NCBI GenBank assembly: GCA_900542185.1
Contig: UQMZ01000004.1
Coordinates: 1 to 64,000, forward strand
Source of the DNA: an uncultured Bacteroidales bacterium
GTDB lineage: Bacteria > Bacteroidota > Bacteroidia > Bacteroidales > Muribaculaceae
Direction: 5' to 3'
DNA: 64,000 bases
The translations under genes and the position numbers were made by a program. Positions 18,081 to 27,090 of the stretch are shown here, in pieces (position 1 is the stretch's first letter; each line of letters begins with the position of its first letter). The notes under the pieces are model-generated. The model did not search any database. It was given only the letters and a program-made list of their open reading frames with translations, and was not told where the DNA came from.

Positions 18081-19652
18081 TCAGGCATCATCCTTGATAA
18101 GCCAGGAATCGAGGGTGCGGGTTGCCGTAGAAATGTTGACACCGACTTTCACTATGGGTTTACCCAGCGAGAGATAAGGTCGGTCGTAATGCTTCTCATC
18201 TATCTGCTTTAGCGCTTCCTCTGGCGACTTATCAAGTTTGAACTCAATGATATATATTGCTTTCGGACCATCCAGTATCATATCGATACGTCCGTCGGAC
18301 GTGGCTCTTTCCACATCGACATTCAAACCGACCAAACGCGAAATAATGTATATCAGGTCTTGATAATGTATCTCAGTGTCAGGATTTGTGCGATAGGAAT
18401 TGCCGGCCATGAACTCCTGAATCATCGTCAGAAAACGGTCGATATCTCCTTCACGGATAGACCGACGCAACCCGTTGACCCATATATGCCTTTTGTTTTC
18501 CGACATGCGGGTCCATTCGCGTGCAAGTCCCTCGAAAAACGAGTCGCGCACTTCCTGGTTGGGATAACCCAGCACAAGCAGCTGGCCATCAAACGAGTCC
18601 ATCACCTGCTTGATGGTAAGGTATCCTGTGTAATAAAAAAGAACTTCCAGATCGTTGCCTAACACGTCACCGGTTTCAAGAACACGAGGAGACACCAAAG
18701 TTCCTTCAAGGTCCCTGAGTGGAGAATCCCAATCCTTCAATCGGTCATACAGTCTCTTGGACGCTCCGGACTGATACCAGTAGTTGCTCAGTTTCTTGTC
18801 AGCAAGGGCATTAAGCAGACTGAACGGATTGTACACGTCCGTCATATCTTCGGCAAAATGATAGCCGTCATAATTGTGTTTCAATGCCTGCAGCGTCTGC
18901 TCGGCGCTCCATCCCTTGCTCCGGCCAAGCTCCCTGATACCCTGCTGGAAATTATCGACAAGTTCGTCAGTCGTGATTCCGCATATTGCCGAATACTCCG
19001 GATTCATCGACAGGTCACGCAGATTGTTCAGACCACTGAAGATATTGACCTGTCCTAACTTTCCGACACCGGTCAGAAACACGAATTTCAGATAGTCGGA
19101 ACAACTTTTCATCACGCCGTAGAATCCACGAAGGATATTGCGGTATTTCTCTACCAGCTGTTCATTGTCCTGCGCGTCAACTATCGGTTTATCGTATTCA
19201 TCGATCAGGACGGCGACACGACTCCCCGTTTTGACGTACGCCGATTTGATGACTTCCCGGAAACGATTGTCCACGCTTGGGACATTGCCGTTGCGCCCAT
19301 ACGTTGCCTCCCAGTTGTCGAGGTGCATTTCCAGCTGCTCGTACAATGCAGACGGATTCGTATAATCCTTTCCGTTAAGGTCAAGATGCAGTACCGGGTG
19401 ACTGTTCCATTCCTCGGGTTCAAGACGGTCGATGGCGAGTCCACTGAACAGTTCGCGATTGCCTCTGAAATATTCCTCCAATGTAGACACAAGAAGGCTT
19501 TTACCGAAACGGCGGGGGCGACTCAGGAAATAATATTTTCCCTCGGTCACCATTTTATGGATGTATGCGGTTTTGTCGACATACACACACCTGTTCCGGA
19601 TTATCTCACCGAAACTCTGGTCTCCTATCGGGTATTTCACCTCCGCTGCCAT
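18081..19652 (-). CDS. AAA-ATPase-like / PD-(D/E)XK nuclease-like protein
   Basis: A 523-residue two-domain protein of the family abundant in gut Bacteroidetes and Clostridia. The N-terminal ATPase domain has the modified P-loop SRPRRFGKSLL (about 44-54) and Walker B AVLIDEYDKPI. The C-terminal domain has the nuclease-fold pattern GRIDMILDG followed by IYIIEFKLDK, giving D...E-x-K. Its biological role is not established; members are common in multicopy and have been proposed to act in defence or to be selfish. It is AT-richer than its neighbours and is divergent from the small antitoxin-like gene at 19801, with 148 bp between them. Confidence 0.9.
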   Translation of the reverse strand: MAAEVKYPIGDQSFGEIIRNRCVYVDKTAYIHKMVTEGKYYFLSRPRRFGKSLLVSTLEEYFRGNRELFSGLAIDRLEPEEWNSHPVLHLDLNGKDYTNPSALYEQLEMHLDNWEATYGRNGNVPSVDNRFREVIKSAYVKTGSRVAVLIDEYDKPIVDAQDNEQLVEKYRNILRGFYGVMKSCSDYLKFVFLTGVGKLGQVNIFSGLNNLRDLSMNPEYSAICGITTDELVDNFQQGIRELGRSKGWSAEQTLQALKHNYDGYHFAEDMTDVYNPFSLLNALADKKLSNYWYQSGASKRLYDRLKDWDSPLRDLEGTLVSPRVLETGDVLGNDLEVLFYYTGYLTIKQVMDSFDGQLLVLGYPNQEVRDSFFEGLAREWTRMSENKRHIWVNGLRRSIREGDIDRFLTMIQEFMAGNSYRTNPDTEIHYQDLIYIISRLVGLNVDVERATSDGRIDMILDGPKAIYIIEFKLDKSPEEALKQIDEKHYDRPYLSLGKPIVKVGVNISTATRTLDSWLIKDDA

Positions 19653-19683
19653 CGTGCCATTCTTTGATTTGGTGTCTATGTTG

Positions 19684-19691
19684 CAAATATA
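19684..19691 (-). promoter_or_regulatory. -7 box of the AAA/PD-(D/E)XK gene
   Basis: Minus-strand TATATTTG, 31 bp upstream of the start codon; no clear -33 element. Confidence 0.5.
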
Positions 19692-19800
19692 ACACTTTTT
19701 TCGTCTTGAAATAAAAGATCAGTGTAAAAATTATATACGGATTATAGATACTCTCACTTTTTGATATTAATTGTTACCCTTGTAAACAAACAGTAAGATT

Positions 19801-20004
19801 ATGGCGGGTTATTCCCTTACACTTAACTCCAAAGAGGATTACAGGCTAATCAAAAAGCTTTTAAAGGCCTTTGATGGAGCCTCGATTCGTCCTGTGGAAA
19901 CAAAGAAACCTCGTATCGAACGTCTCCTTGAAGAAGCAAAGACCGGCAAAATAACCGGACCTTTCCATTCGACAGAGGAACTAATGAACGACCTTCTAAA
20001 CTAA
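19801..20004 (+). CDS. Small antitoxin-like protein without a toxin partner
   Basis: A 67-residue protein with an N-terminal beta strand (YSLTLNS), a charged helix containing IKKLLKAFDGASI, and a C-terminal segment LLEEAKTGKITGPFHSTEELMNDLLN. The layout matches the antitoxin at 46562: a strand, LKK-like helix, then LEEA/LEDV-K-G-x-(I/V) and a terminal (S/D)xxE/D-LxxxLL tail. The tail is the part that in RelB/DinJ-type antitoxins wraps the toxin. No toxin gene follows: a terminator begins 38 bp after the stop. It may be a solitary antitoxin left after toxin loss. Function is inferred from this resemblance only. Confidence 0.6.
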   Translation: MAGYSLTLNSKEDYRLIKKLLKAFDGASIRPVETKKPRIERLLEEAKTGKITGPFHSTEELMNDLLN

Positions 20005-20041
20005 AGCATCTAAACTCTAAATAAAAACAAATCTTCTCTTG

Positions 20042-20070
20042 ATCCCCGGCCCGTCCAGCCGGGGATTTTT
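20042..20070 (+). terminator. Rho-independent terminator after the small antitoxin-like gene
   Basis: A perfect 9-bp GC-rich stem ATCCCCGGC/GCCGGGGAT (20042-20050, 20058-20066), 7-nt loop, T5 run. It lies against the 3' end of the convergent unknown gene. Confidence 0.93.
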
Positions 20071-20075
20071 CGTGG

Positions 20076-20603
20076 TCAGATTATCTGGAGGAGGTGGAGG
20101 GTGTCGGCCAGCTCGGGGGCGGACATGGTGCGGCGGACGGAGAGGGTGCGCACCAGCTCGTCGACGGCGGGATGCAGGCGGCGGTTGTTGAATATGCGGC
20201 GCATATAACTGTTGGCGCGGTTGTACAGACTCTCGATCTCGTCGTCTTCCAGGCCGCAGGTGTCGCGCCCTTCCTCCACAATGCGCTCGTGCAACGCCTT
20301 CATGATGTCGGCGGGCACCTCGCTGCCAAGGCGTATCATGGAACGTGCCATGACGTTGCTCAGCGCCATGGCGGCCGTAAGGTTGTAATTATTCACCAGA
20401 TTGGTCCACACCGCCTTGGGCGACAGCGACGGCGAACCGCAAAAATAATATTCGTGGCTGAAGGTCATCATCGGGCCTTCGGAGTCGAGCGACACCGACA
20501 CCAGACGGTCCAGGGCGTCGAGAGCCGCTATCGATATGGTCATCCCGGCAAGTCCATAGGCCTTGTCGTCGTCATTTATATATTCCAAACTAAGAGTACT
20601 CAT
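20076..20603 (-). CDS. Conserved-looking protein of unknown function
   Basis: A 175-residue soluble protein with no signal peptide or membrane segment. The first half is mixed (LEYINDDDKAYGLAGMTISI, then a segment with EYYFCGSP); the second half looks helical and contains RLGSEVPADIMKALHERIVEEG, which has the flavour of a stress or four-helix protein. I do not recognise the family. High-GC codon use matches the chromosomal backbone, which argues for a resident gene. Upstream, 20604-20701 contains a palindrome and tandem repeats. It is convergent with the antitoxin-like gene and in line with the LD-carboxypeptidase gene. Confidence 0.75.
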   Translation of the reverse strand: MSTLSLEYINDDDKAYGLAGMTISIAALDALDRLVSVSLDSEGPMMTFSHEYYFCGSPSLSPKAVWTNLVNNYNLTAAMALSNVMARSMIRLGSEVPADIMKALHERIVEEGRDTCGLEDDEIESLYNRANSYMRRIFNNRRLHPAVDELVRTLSVRRTMSAPELADTLHLLQII

Positions 20604-20632
20604 ATCTTCAAAACGTCACGCGAACCTTATTT

Positions 20633-20700
20633 GTTTCGCGAAACCTGTTTGTTAAGCTATCTATGCTGTTTGTTAAGCTATCTGTATTCGTTTCAGGTAC
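20633..20700. repeat. Palindrome and tandem repeats between two genes
   Basis: A 12-bp perfect palindrome GTTTCGCGAAAC (20633-20644) is followed by two tandem copies of CTGTTTGTTAAGCTATCT (20645-20662, 20666-20683; 21-nt period) and then by two partial copies of a GTTTCAGG(T/C)-type unit. It fills the space between the LD-carboxypeptidase stop and the unknown gene at 20603 and may serve as operator or transcript-processing site. Confidence 0.75.
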
Positions 20701-20701
20701 A

Positions 20702-21628
20702 CTATATCTGTTTCAGGCGTACTTTGTCCGTTATGCTCAGTTCCACCGTCGCTCCCTCTGTCATGGGCAGATTTTCCTCGATATGCCCCACGGGGAAGTC
20801 AATCGCCACAGGGATGTCGCGGATGCCAAGCCTCTGAAGTAACGCATGAATCATCTGCTCCATCCGTTCGTACTTCTTCGACGGTCTGTAGTCTGTGAAC
20901 CGGCCCACAATCAGCCCCTTCAGACTACCCAACACGCCCGACATATAGAGACGTAACAAAATCCGTTCCACCTCGTAAATCTGCTCCGACACATCCTCAA
21001 TGAACAGCACCGAATCCCGCTTCAAGGCAGAACCCATCAGGTCGTAGGGCGTAGAGGCGAGTCCGTTCAGCACAGCAAGGTTACCGCCAATAAGACTACC
21101 CACGCCATGCCCCTTGCGGCTGAACGGATGTTTCTCTACCTCATAGTTCATCTTGCCGCCGCGCAACAGGTCGAGCATCGTGCGCGTCACCCGGCTGTCG
21201 GGTCTGAGGGCAAACTGTTTGGCCATGGATGAATGCAGCGACGCCACACCATGACTCTGCAAGCAAGCGTGCAGGGCTGAAATGTCGGAGAAACCGATCA
21301 GCCACTTGGCATTGCCACGTATGTCAATCCGCGACAGATGCGGCAACAGTTCGGCGGTACCGTATCCTCCGCGCGAACACAATATGGCGTCCGTCTCCGG
21401 ATCAAGCCACGCTTCGGTCAGGTCCGACAGGCGCGACTGCAGCGACGACGCGAAGCATCCGTCCTCGGGTCCGAACACATGAGGCATCAGCCGCACCTCG
21501 AAGCCCTGGCTTTCCAAAAACGCCTTCGCGCCATCGACGTATTGCCTTTCTATGGGCGATGCGGGCGTCACCACGGCTATGCGCGACCCGGCATGAAGCG
21601 GCCGCGGAAATATCATCTCCTGCTCCAT
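20702..21628 (-). CDS. LD-carboxypeptidase (peptidase S66)
   Basis: A 308-residue cytoplasmic serine peptidase that trims the D-Ala from murein tetrapeptides during peptidoglycan recycling. Seen: CSRGGYG (84-90), the nucleophile elbow GFSDIS with Ser114, the Glu-containing FIEDVSE segment, and GHIEENLPM near the C-terminus, which supplies the catalytic His. Length and motif order match LdcA; the related MccF self-immunity peptidases share the fold, so a microcin-like substrate cannot be excluded. It is immediately downstream of the radical SAM gene (1-bp gap), in one operon with GT9 and DUF4254. Confidence 0.93.
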   Translation of the reverse strand: MEQEMIFPRPLHAGSRIAVVTPASPIERQYVDGAKAFLESQGFEVRLMPHVFGPEDGCFASSLQSRLSDLTEAWLDPETDAILCSRGGYGTAELLPHLSRIDIRGNAKWLIGFSDISALHACLQSHGVASLHSSMAKQFALRPDSRVTRTMLDLLRGGKMNYEVEKHPFSRKGHGVGSLIGGNLAVLNGLASTPYDLMGSALKRDSVLFIEDVSEQIYEVERILLRLYMSGVLGSLKGLIVGRFTDYRPSKKYERMEQMIHALLQRLGIRDIPVAIDFPVGHIEENLPMTEGATVELSITDKVRLKQI

Positions 21629-21629
21629 C

Positions 21630-22418
21630 TCAGAAACTCTTGACGGGTATCCCTTCCGACCGGAAGTAATCGGCTATGCGCTGCAGTTCCTCGTGCGGCA
21701 CTTTCTCCAGATGTTCGGCCGGCGTGTCGCGGTCAATGCTGTACAACATCACCTCGCGGGGCCTGACTTCTTTATAGATACGTGCCAGCGCCTCAAGCTC
21801 GGCAGGTGTGGTGTTGTCTATGCGCGTTCCCTCGTATTCGCCGCGCAGCAGCATGGTCTGGATTATGCCGGTACCGGAGAACTGCTTTAGTTCGCGTGTA
21901 AGTTTTTCTACTGTAAAGTACTTGGACACAGGGCGGTCCAATGCCTGCATGGTGCTTTCGATGCCCGAGTCGAGTTTCAGTATATTGTTGTCCACCGATT
22001 TCAACGCCTCCGCCACTTCCGGATCGTCGATGCGTGTCGAGTTGGTCAGCACCGACACCTTCGCATCGGGATAATACTTGTCGCGCAGACGTATTGTATC
22101 CTCGATCACTCCTGCGAATTCCGGATGAATGGTCGGCTCGCCGTTGCCCGAGAACGTGATTACATCCAGCGGGTCGCCGGCGGCGTGCATCTCTTTCAGC
22201 TTCGCTTCAAGCCGTTCGGCCACCTGTCCGCGCGTGGGCATACCGGTCTTGCCGGGGCCTTGCGAATTGAATCCGGCCTCGCAATAAAGGCAATCGAACG
22301 TGCATACCTTACCATCGCTCGGCGTCAGGTTCACGCCTAACGACGTGCCGAGCCTACGGCTATGTATCGGCCCGAATATCGTGCTGTGAAACAGTATCTT
22401 CTGATCTTTCATCGTCAA
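21630..22418 (-). CDS. Radical SAM protein
   Basis: A 262-residue radical S-adenosylmethionine enzyme with the cluster motif C39-x3-C43-x2-C46 (CTFDCLYC) and the SAM-binding GNGEPT and related strands (VITFSGNGEPTIHPEF). The N-terminus IFGPIHSRRLGTSLGVNL places it with the widespread wybutosine-like/MoaA-like radical SAM proteins of unknown substrate. No SPASM or second cluster domain is evident. It abuts the GT9 gene (stop-start distance 0) and the LD-carboxypeptidase gene, so all are probably co-transcribed; this arrangement does not reveal the substrate. Confidence 0.9.
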   Translation of the reverse strand: MTMKDQKILFHSTIFGPIHSRRLGTSLGVNLTPSDGKVCTFDCLYCEAGFNSQGPGKTGMPTRGQVAERLEAKLKEMHAAGDPLDVITFSGNGEPTIHPEFAGVIEDTIRLRDKYYPDAKVSVLTNSTRIDDPEVAEALKSVDNNILKLDSGIESTMQALDRPVSKYFTVEKLTRELKQFSGTGIIQTMLLRGEYEGTRIDNTTPAELEALARIYKEVRPREVMLYSIDRDTPAEHLEKVPHEELQRIADYFRSEGIPVKSF

Positions 22419-23474
22419 TTATTCTATATCGCCGGCGCCTTCTATTTTCTCTATAATCAGCGACGGCGGAATGCCGTTGAGGCAGTGATAGTCGCCGCGC
22501 GCGCAGGGCTTGTTGCCGAACACCGAGCATGGACGGCACACCATATCAAGCTGCACGGCATCGTGCATATCCTGATTCCACCCCATGAATCCGGCATACG
22601 GATGCGTAGCGCCCCACACCGATACGGTGCGGAGTCCCACCAGTGACGCTAAGTGCATGTTGGCCGAATCCATGGAAAGCATCACGTCGCAGTGGCTCAG
22701 CAGCGACAGTTCGGCCCTGATACCTATGCCGGCGCGGGCCATGTTCACCACATTTTTCCGCGTGCCGGTCAATGCGTCGATGTCGCGTATCTCATTGTCG
22801 CCGAATCCGAACACGAATATCTTCCACCCCGGCTTCACGGCAAAGTGGTCTATCACCTTCTTCATCAGGTGCATGGGGTATATCTTGCCGGGATGTTTGG
22901 CGAACGGTGCCACCGCAAGCCACTTTTCGCCATCTTGCTTCGGGCCCGTAACCTTGGCGAAATCCCCGGGGTCTCCCTTACCGTCGCCGAACAGCGAGCG
23001 GAACCGGTCGGCCAACGGCAGTCCGGCCTTGGCGAACACATCGCGGTACCGGTCGGTCATGCGCCGCAGCTGCACCTGTTCCTTCGCCTTACGGCGTGTC
23101 AGCGCCTTCTTGGCCCTTCGCCCCTTGTCAAGCCGGAATATCCGGACTCCCTTCATTCGCAGAGCAATGCCCAACATACGTGTGCGCAGCACATCGTGCA
23201 GGTCCAGGAACGTATCGATGCCATATTCATCGCGCAATTCCCGCGCCAGCCTCCACATTCCCCTCATGCCCTTGTAACGCTCCAGGTCCACTCCCGCCAC
23301 GGTGAGGTTGGACGGCGCGTCGGCAAACATCTTAGACGGATGCTGACGCGTGAGGAAATAGAAATTCCTCTCCGGGCTTGCAAGGCATGCGTCGTACACC
23401 TCGGGCAGCGTCATTGCGATGTCGCCCAGCGCGGAAAACCGCGCTATCAGTATATTGTCACGCTTTCTTGCCAT
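22419..23474 (-). CDS. Glycosyltransferase family 9 (heptosyltransferase-like)
   Basis: A 351-residue cytoplasmic GT-B enzyme expected to add a heptose or related sugar to lipopolysaccharide core. The N-terminal ILIARFSALGDIAMTLPEV is the GT9 hallmark. The C-terminal domain has SLLSHCDVMLSMDSANMHLASLVGLRTVSVWGATHPYAGF, with the D-S-(G/A)-N/H nucleotide-sugar site. Its start overlaps the DUF4254 gene by 17 bp, a pairing I recall as common in Bacteroidetes and which suggests a joint role in surface polysaccharide assembly. Confidence 0.93.
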   Translation of the reverse strand: MARKRDNILIARFSALGDIAMTLPEVYDACLASPERNFYFLTRQHPSKMFADAPSNLTVAGVDLERYKGMRGMWRLARELRDEYGIDTFLDLHDVLRTRMLGIALRMKGVRIFRLDKGRRAKKALTRRKAKEQVQLRRMTDRYRDVFAKAGLPLADRFRSLFGDGKGDPGDFAKVTGPKQDGEKWLAVAPFAKHPGKIYPMHLMKKVIDHFAVKPGWKIFVFGFGDNEIRDIDALTGTRKNVVNMARAGIGIRAELSLLSHCDVMLSMDSANMHLASLVGLRTVSVWGATHPYAGFMGWNQDMHDAVQLDMVCRPCSVFGNKPCARGDYHCLNGIPPSLIIEKIEGAGDIE

Positions 23475-24057
23475 ACAGCACCGGGTTGGTGGCCGGATCG
23501 TTGTACATCTTCATCTGGCGGTAAACCTTCATATACTTTCGGCCGGCCTCGATGTCGTCGAGCAACTGGGAGATGGCCGTGGTAAGGTCCTCGCGCTGTT
23601 CCAGCAGCACGTCGAGTTTGCCCTGACACTTGGCCACATGCTCGGGGACGGCATCCTTTCGCTCGGCCTGCTCGCGCATGTGCCATATCTTGAGCGCCAG
23701 TATCGACAGACGGTCCAGCGCCCATGCCGGCGACTCGGTGTTGATCGTTGCGTCGGGACGGGCCTTCACGTCCTTGTATTTCTCGCGATACCATGTGTCA
23801 ATCTCCTCCACCATGTCGGTGCGCACCTGGTTGCTGCGGTCTATGCGGCGCTTCAGTTCCAGCGCGGCCACGGGGTCGATCTCCGGATCGCGGATTATGT
23901 CCTCCAGGTGCCACTGCACGGCGTCGACCCAGCACTTGGAATACAGTATCGATTCAAAACTACCCTCCTCATACGGATTATGTTTCTCGGCGTCCACGTT
24001 GTCTGTCTTATGATAGTCGGCCACACAGCGGTCGAACACTTCGTTCGCATTTTTCAT
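23458..24057 (-). CDS. DUF4254 family protein
   Basis: A 199-residue soluble, largely helical protein of the DUF4254 family. The start is placed at 24057 (MKNANEVFDRCVADYHKTD), since the in-frame sequence upstream is AT-rich intergenic DNA and not protein-like. Charged helices such as DPVAALELKRRIDRSNQVRTDMVEEIDTWYR and VAKCQGKLDVLLEQREDL suggest a helical bundle. The function is not established; its 17-bp overlap with the GT9 gene ties it to lipopolysaccharide or surface-glycan synthesis. It heads the operon DUF4254-GT9-radical SAM-LD-carboxypeptidase. Confidence 0.9.
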   Translation of the reverse strand: MKNANEVFDRCVADYHKTDNVDAEKHNPYEEGSFESILYSKCWVDAVQWHLEDIIRDPEIDPVAALELKRRIDRSNQVRTDMVEEIDTWYREKYKDVKARPDATINTESPAWALDRLSILALKIWHMREQAERKDAVPEHVAKCQGKLDVLLEQREDLTTAISQLLDDIEAGRKYMKVYRQMKMYNDPATNPVLYGKKA

Positions 24058-24139
24058 GTGATAAGAGGTTTTACAGAGGTTTTTACTTTTTTTGATTAGC
24101 AAAAATAGCGATTTAATAGAAAAAGGCCAAAAAAATTCG

Positions 24140-24147
24140 TAAATTTG
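24140..24147 (+). promoter_or_regulatory. -7 box of the nucleoside kinase gene
   Basis: TAAATTTG fits TAnnTTTG. It excludes a start at 24145 and leaves about 10 nt of leader before the ATG at 24163. Confidence 0.55.
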
Positions 24148-24162
24148 CACATAATACCAACA

Positions 24163-25665
24163 ATGGGCACGGAAGTCATGGAAAACAAGATAGAGAAATA
24201 CACCTATACCCGGTCGCTGTGCATGGTGCTGTACCGTGCGGTGACCCTGGAGGCTCCGGGCATGACGCTGCGCGTGGAGCATTCCATATCGCACGGGCAA
24301 TACTGCCGTCTGCTACGGGCCGACGGCAGCGTCGTGCAGGTGGACCGCGACCTTGCGGGACGTCTGCTGAGACGCATGCGTCTGCTTGTGGACGCCGACC
24401 TTCCCTTCCGGATTTCCGTCAGACCGAAGGCCGAAGCCATCGACATATTCCGCAAGGAGGGGCTGTCCGAGAAAATAGAATTGCTCGACACCATTCCCGG
24501 CAATGAGGTGAGATGCTACGAATTCGACGGTGTCCTTGACTCCTACATCGGCGACTTAGTGGAGCGCAGCGCGCAGTTGCGCGTGTTCGACCTGCGGATG
24601 TACAAGGAGGGTCTGCTGCTGTTAGGCCCCGACCCGGCCAATCCCGCCGTGCCTGTCCGTCCGGTGCGTCAGGCCAAGATGTACAGGGCTTTCCAGCAAA
24701 GCCTGGAGTTCAACAGGGTGATACGCGTCAGCTGCGCCGGCGAACTGAACCGCGTGGTGCTGAACAACGACACCAAGATGCTGATCAACGTGGCCGAGGC
24801 CATGCACAATAAGCTGTTGGGCCGCATCTCGGACGAAATCGCATCCCGCCACCGCCGAGGCGAGGCGTCGCTGATAATGCTGGCCGGCCCGTCGTCGTCG
24901 GGCAAGACCACCACCTGCAAGCGGCTGGCCGTGCAGCTGATGACCAACATGATGTCGCCCAAGATGATAAGTCTGGACGATTACTTCGTGAACCGCGTGC
25001 ATACGCCTCTCGACGCCGACGGCAACTATGACTACGAGAGCCTTTACGCCCTGGACCTTAAGCAGTTCAACCGGGACCTGAACGACCTGCTCGCGGGGCG
25101 CGAGATAAACCTGCCCACCTACAGCTTCGAAAAGGGCGAACGCATATATAAGGACCGTCCACTTAAGCTGGAGAAGGACGACGTGCTGCTGATAGAGGGC
25201 ATACACGGCCTGAACCCGGAACTCACCGCATCCGTGCCCAAGGAACAGGTTTACAAGGTATATGTCTCGGCGCTGACATCGCTGCGCCTCGACAACCACA
25301 ACTGGATCTCCACATCCGACAACCGCCTGCTGCGCCGCATGGTGCGCGACTCCAAATACCGCGGCACCACCCCCTCGCAGACCCTGGAACGCTGGCCTTC
25401 GGTGAGGCGCGGCGAGGAGAAATGGATATTTCCCTTCCAGGAGAACGCCGACGCGGTGTTCAATTCATCGCTTATTTTCGAATTAGGCGTGATGAAAGAC
25501 TATCTGGAGCCGCTGCTGCTCAGCGTCAGTCCCGACGATCCGCATTACGCCGAGGCTATGCGTCTGGCGGACTTCCTGGGATGCTTCCTCTCCATTCCGG
25601 CCGAACAGGTGCCGGCCAACTCGCTGCTGCGCGAGTTCCTCGGCGGATCCTCGTTCCATTATTAA
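24163..25665 (+). CDS. Nucleoside (uridine) kinase with threonyl-tRNA-synthetase-like N-terminus
   Basis: A 500-residue protein. The N-terminal half resembles the TGS/second additional domain of threonyl-tRNA synthetase found in a distinct group of bacterial uridine-kinase-like proteins. The C-terminal half is a P-loop kinase with GPSSSGKT (242-249), SLDDYFVNR, the LPTYSFEKGER segment and LLIEGIHGLNP, all uridine/cytidine-kinase hallmarks. It probably phosphorylates nucleosides in pyrimidine salvage, though substrates of this fused group are poorly defined. The start at 24163 (or 24178) is chosen from the -7 box at 24140-24147. The mgtE gene follows 28 bp downstream. Confidence 0.9.
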   Translation: MGTEVMENKIEKYTYTRSLCMVLYRAVTLEAPGMTLRVEHSISHGQYCRLLRADGSVVQVDRDLAGRLLRRMRLLVDADLPFRISVRPKAEAIDIFRKEGLSEKIELLDTIPGNEVRCYEFDGVLDSYIGDLVERSAQLRVFDLRMYKEGLLLLGPDPANPAVPVRPVRQAKMYRAFQQSLEFNRVIRVSCAGELNRVVLNNDTKMLINVAEAMHNKLLGRISDEIASRHRRGEASLIMLAGPSSSGKTTTCKRLAVQLMTNMMSPKMISLDDYFVNRVHTPLDADGNYDYESLYALDLKQFNRDLNDLLAGREINLPTYSFEKGERIYKDRPLKLEKDDVLLIEGIHGLNPELTASVPKEQVYKVYVSALTSLRLDNHNWISTSDNRLLRRMVRDSKYRGTTPSQTLERWPSVRRGEEKWIFPFQENADAVFNSSLIFELGVMKDYLEPLLLSVSPDDPHYAEAMRLADFLGCFLSIPAEQVPANSLLREFLGGSSFHY

Positions 25666-25693
25666 TGACCCATTCCCTCTCTCCCACCGAACA

Positions 25694-27058
25694 ATGAAGG
25701 AATTCTCACCCGAAGATATCGAGAAAATCGAACGGCTCATAGACTCCGAGCAGCGCCAGGAAGTGCTGCAGGAACTGGAGGGAATGCACCCCGCCGACAT
25801 CGCCGAACTGTTCCAGCACCTCAATCTGAAACAGGCCGAGTGGGTGTTCGAGCTTATCCCCAACCGCGAGGAGAAGGCCGACATCCTGATGGAACTCGAC
25901 GAGGAGGACCGCAAGAAGCTGATGGAGGGGATGGACCCCGAACAGATAGGCCATTACATCGACCTGCTGGACACCGACGACGCCGTCGACCTGATCCAGG
26001 AGCTGGACGAGGAGGACCGCGAGGAGGTGATTCAGAACATCGGCGACGTGGAACAGGCCGGCGACATCGTGGACCTGCTGCAGTATGACGAGGACACGGC
26101 CGGCGGTCTGATGGGCACGGAGCTGATCTCGGTCAACGAGAATCTGTCGATGCCCGACTGCCTCAAGGAGATGCGGCGACAGGCCGAGGACCTGGACGAC
26201 ATCTACTACGTCTATGTGGTGGACGACGACAACCGTCTGAAGGGCGTGCTGCCGCTGAAGAAGATGATCACCCATCCGTCTGTATCGAAGATAAAGCACG
26301 TGATGGAGGACAATCCGGTGGTAGTGAAGGTAGACATGCCCATCGACGAGGTGGCCATCGACTTCGAGAAATACGATCTCGTGGCCATGCCTGTGGTGGA
26401 CAGCATCGGTCGCCTGATGGGTCAGATCACCGTCGACGACGTGATGGACCAGGTGCGCGAGCAACAGGAACGCGACTACCAGCTGGCTTCGGGTATCTCG
26501 TCGGACGTGGATGCCGACGACTCGGTTCTGGCCCAGACCAAAGCGCGCCTCCCCTGGCTGCTGATAGGCATAGCGGGAGGATTGCTCAGCTCGCTAATCC
26601 TTAGCGGATTCGAGGCGCAGTTGGCGGCCGTGACCGCATTGGCGTACTTTATTCCGCTGATCGGAGGCACCGGAGGAAACGTGGGCGTGCAGGCGTCGGC
26701 CATCGTGGTGCAGGGCCTGGCAAACGGCCGCCTGGATCTCAAGGAATTCTGGCAGCAGCTCTGGAAGGAACTCAGGATATCGTTGCTGACCGGCGTGGTC
26801 ATATCATTAGCGGTGTTGGTATACACCCTGTTCACCGAGCCTGGCAGCTACGGCCTCACGCTGGCGGTGGCGGTCTCGCTGTTCTGCATCGTGGTGTTCT
26901 CCACCGTGTTCGGCGCGCTGGTGCCCCTTACTCTCGAGAAACTGAAGGTCAACCCAGCATTGGCCACCGGCCCGTTCATACAGATTACCAACGACGTGGT
27001 GGGCCTCCTGATTTACGTGGGCATGGCCGCATGGATGCTCAGTATTTTCCCATCCTAA
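25694..27058 (+). CDS. mgtE: MgtE-type magnesium transporter
   Basis: A 454-residue Mg2+ channel. In order: an acidic cytoplasmic N domain (about 1-130) of MgtE superhelical repeats such as MDPEQIGHYIDLLDTDDAVDLIQELDEEDRE; two CBS domains (about 135-255) with AGGLMGTELISV and MPIDEVAIDFEKYDLVAMPVVD; and a C-terminal membrane domain of five segments starting near residue 285. The pore motif region IGGTGGNVGVQASAIVVQGLA is intact. The CBS and N domains sense Mg2+ and close the channel when Mg2+ is plentiful. It is separated from mutS by 32 bp and from the kinase gene by 28 bp, so co-transcription is plausible. Confidence 0.96.
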   Translation: MKEFSPEDIEKIERLIDSEQRQEVLQELEGMHPADIAELFQHLNLKQAEWVFELIPNREEKADILMELDEEDRKKLMEGMDPEQIGHYIDLLDTDDAVDLIQELDEEDREEVIQNIGDVEQAGDIVDLLQYDEDTAGGLMGTELISVNENLSMPDCLKEMRRQAEDLDDIYYVYVVDDDNRLKGVLPLKKMITHPSVSKIKHVMEDNPVVVKVDMPIDEVAIDFEKYDLVAMPVVDSIGRLMGQITVDDVMDQVREQQERDYQLASGISSDVDADDSVLAQTKARLPWLLIGIAGGLLSSLILSGFEAQLAAVTALAYFIPLIGGTGGNVGVQASAIVVQGLANGRLDLKEFWQQLWKELRISLLTGVVISLAVLVYTLFTEPGSYGLTLAVAVSLFCIVVFSTVFGALVPLTLEKLKVNPALATGPFIQITNDVVGLLIYVGMAAWMLSIFPS

Positions 27059-27090
27059 CTCTGAACCTCTCCCACAACCTCATATAGCAG

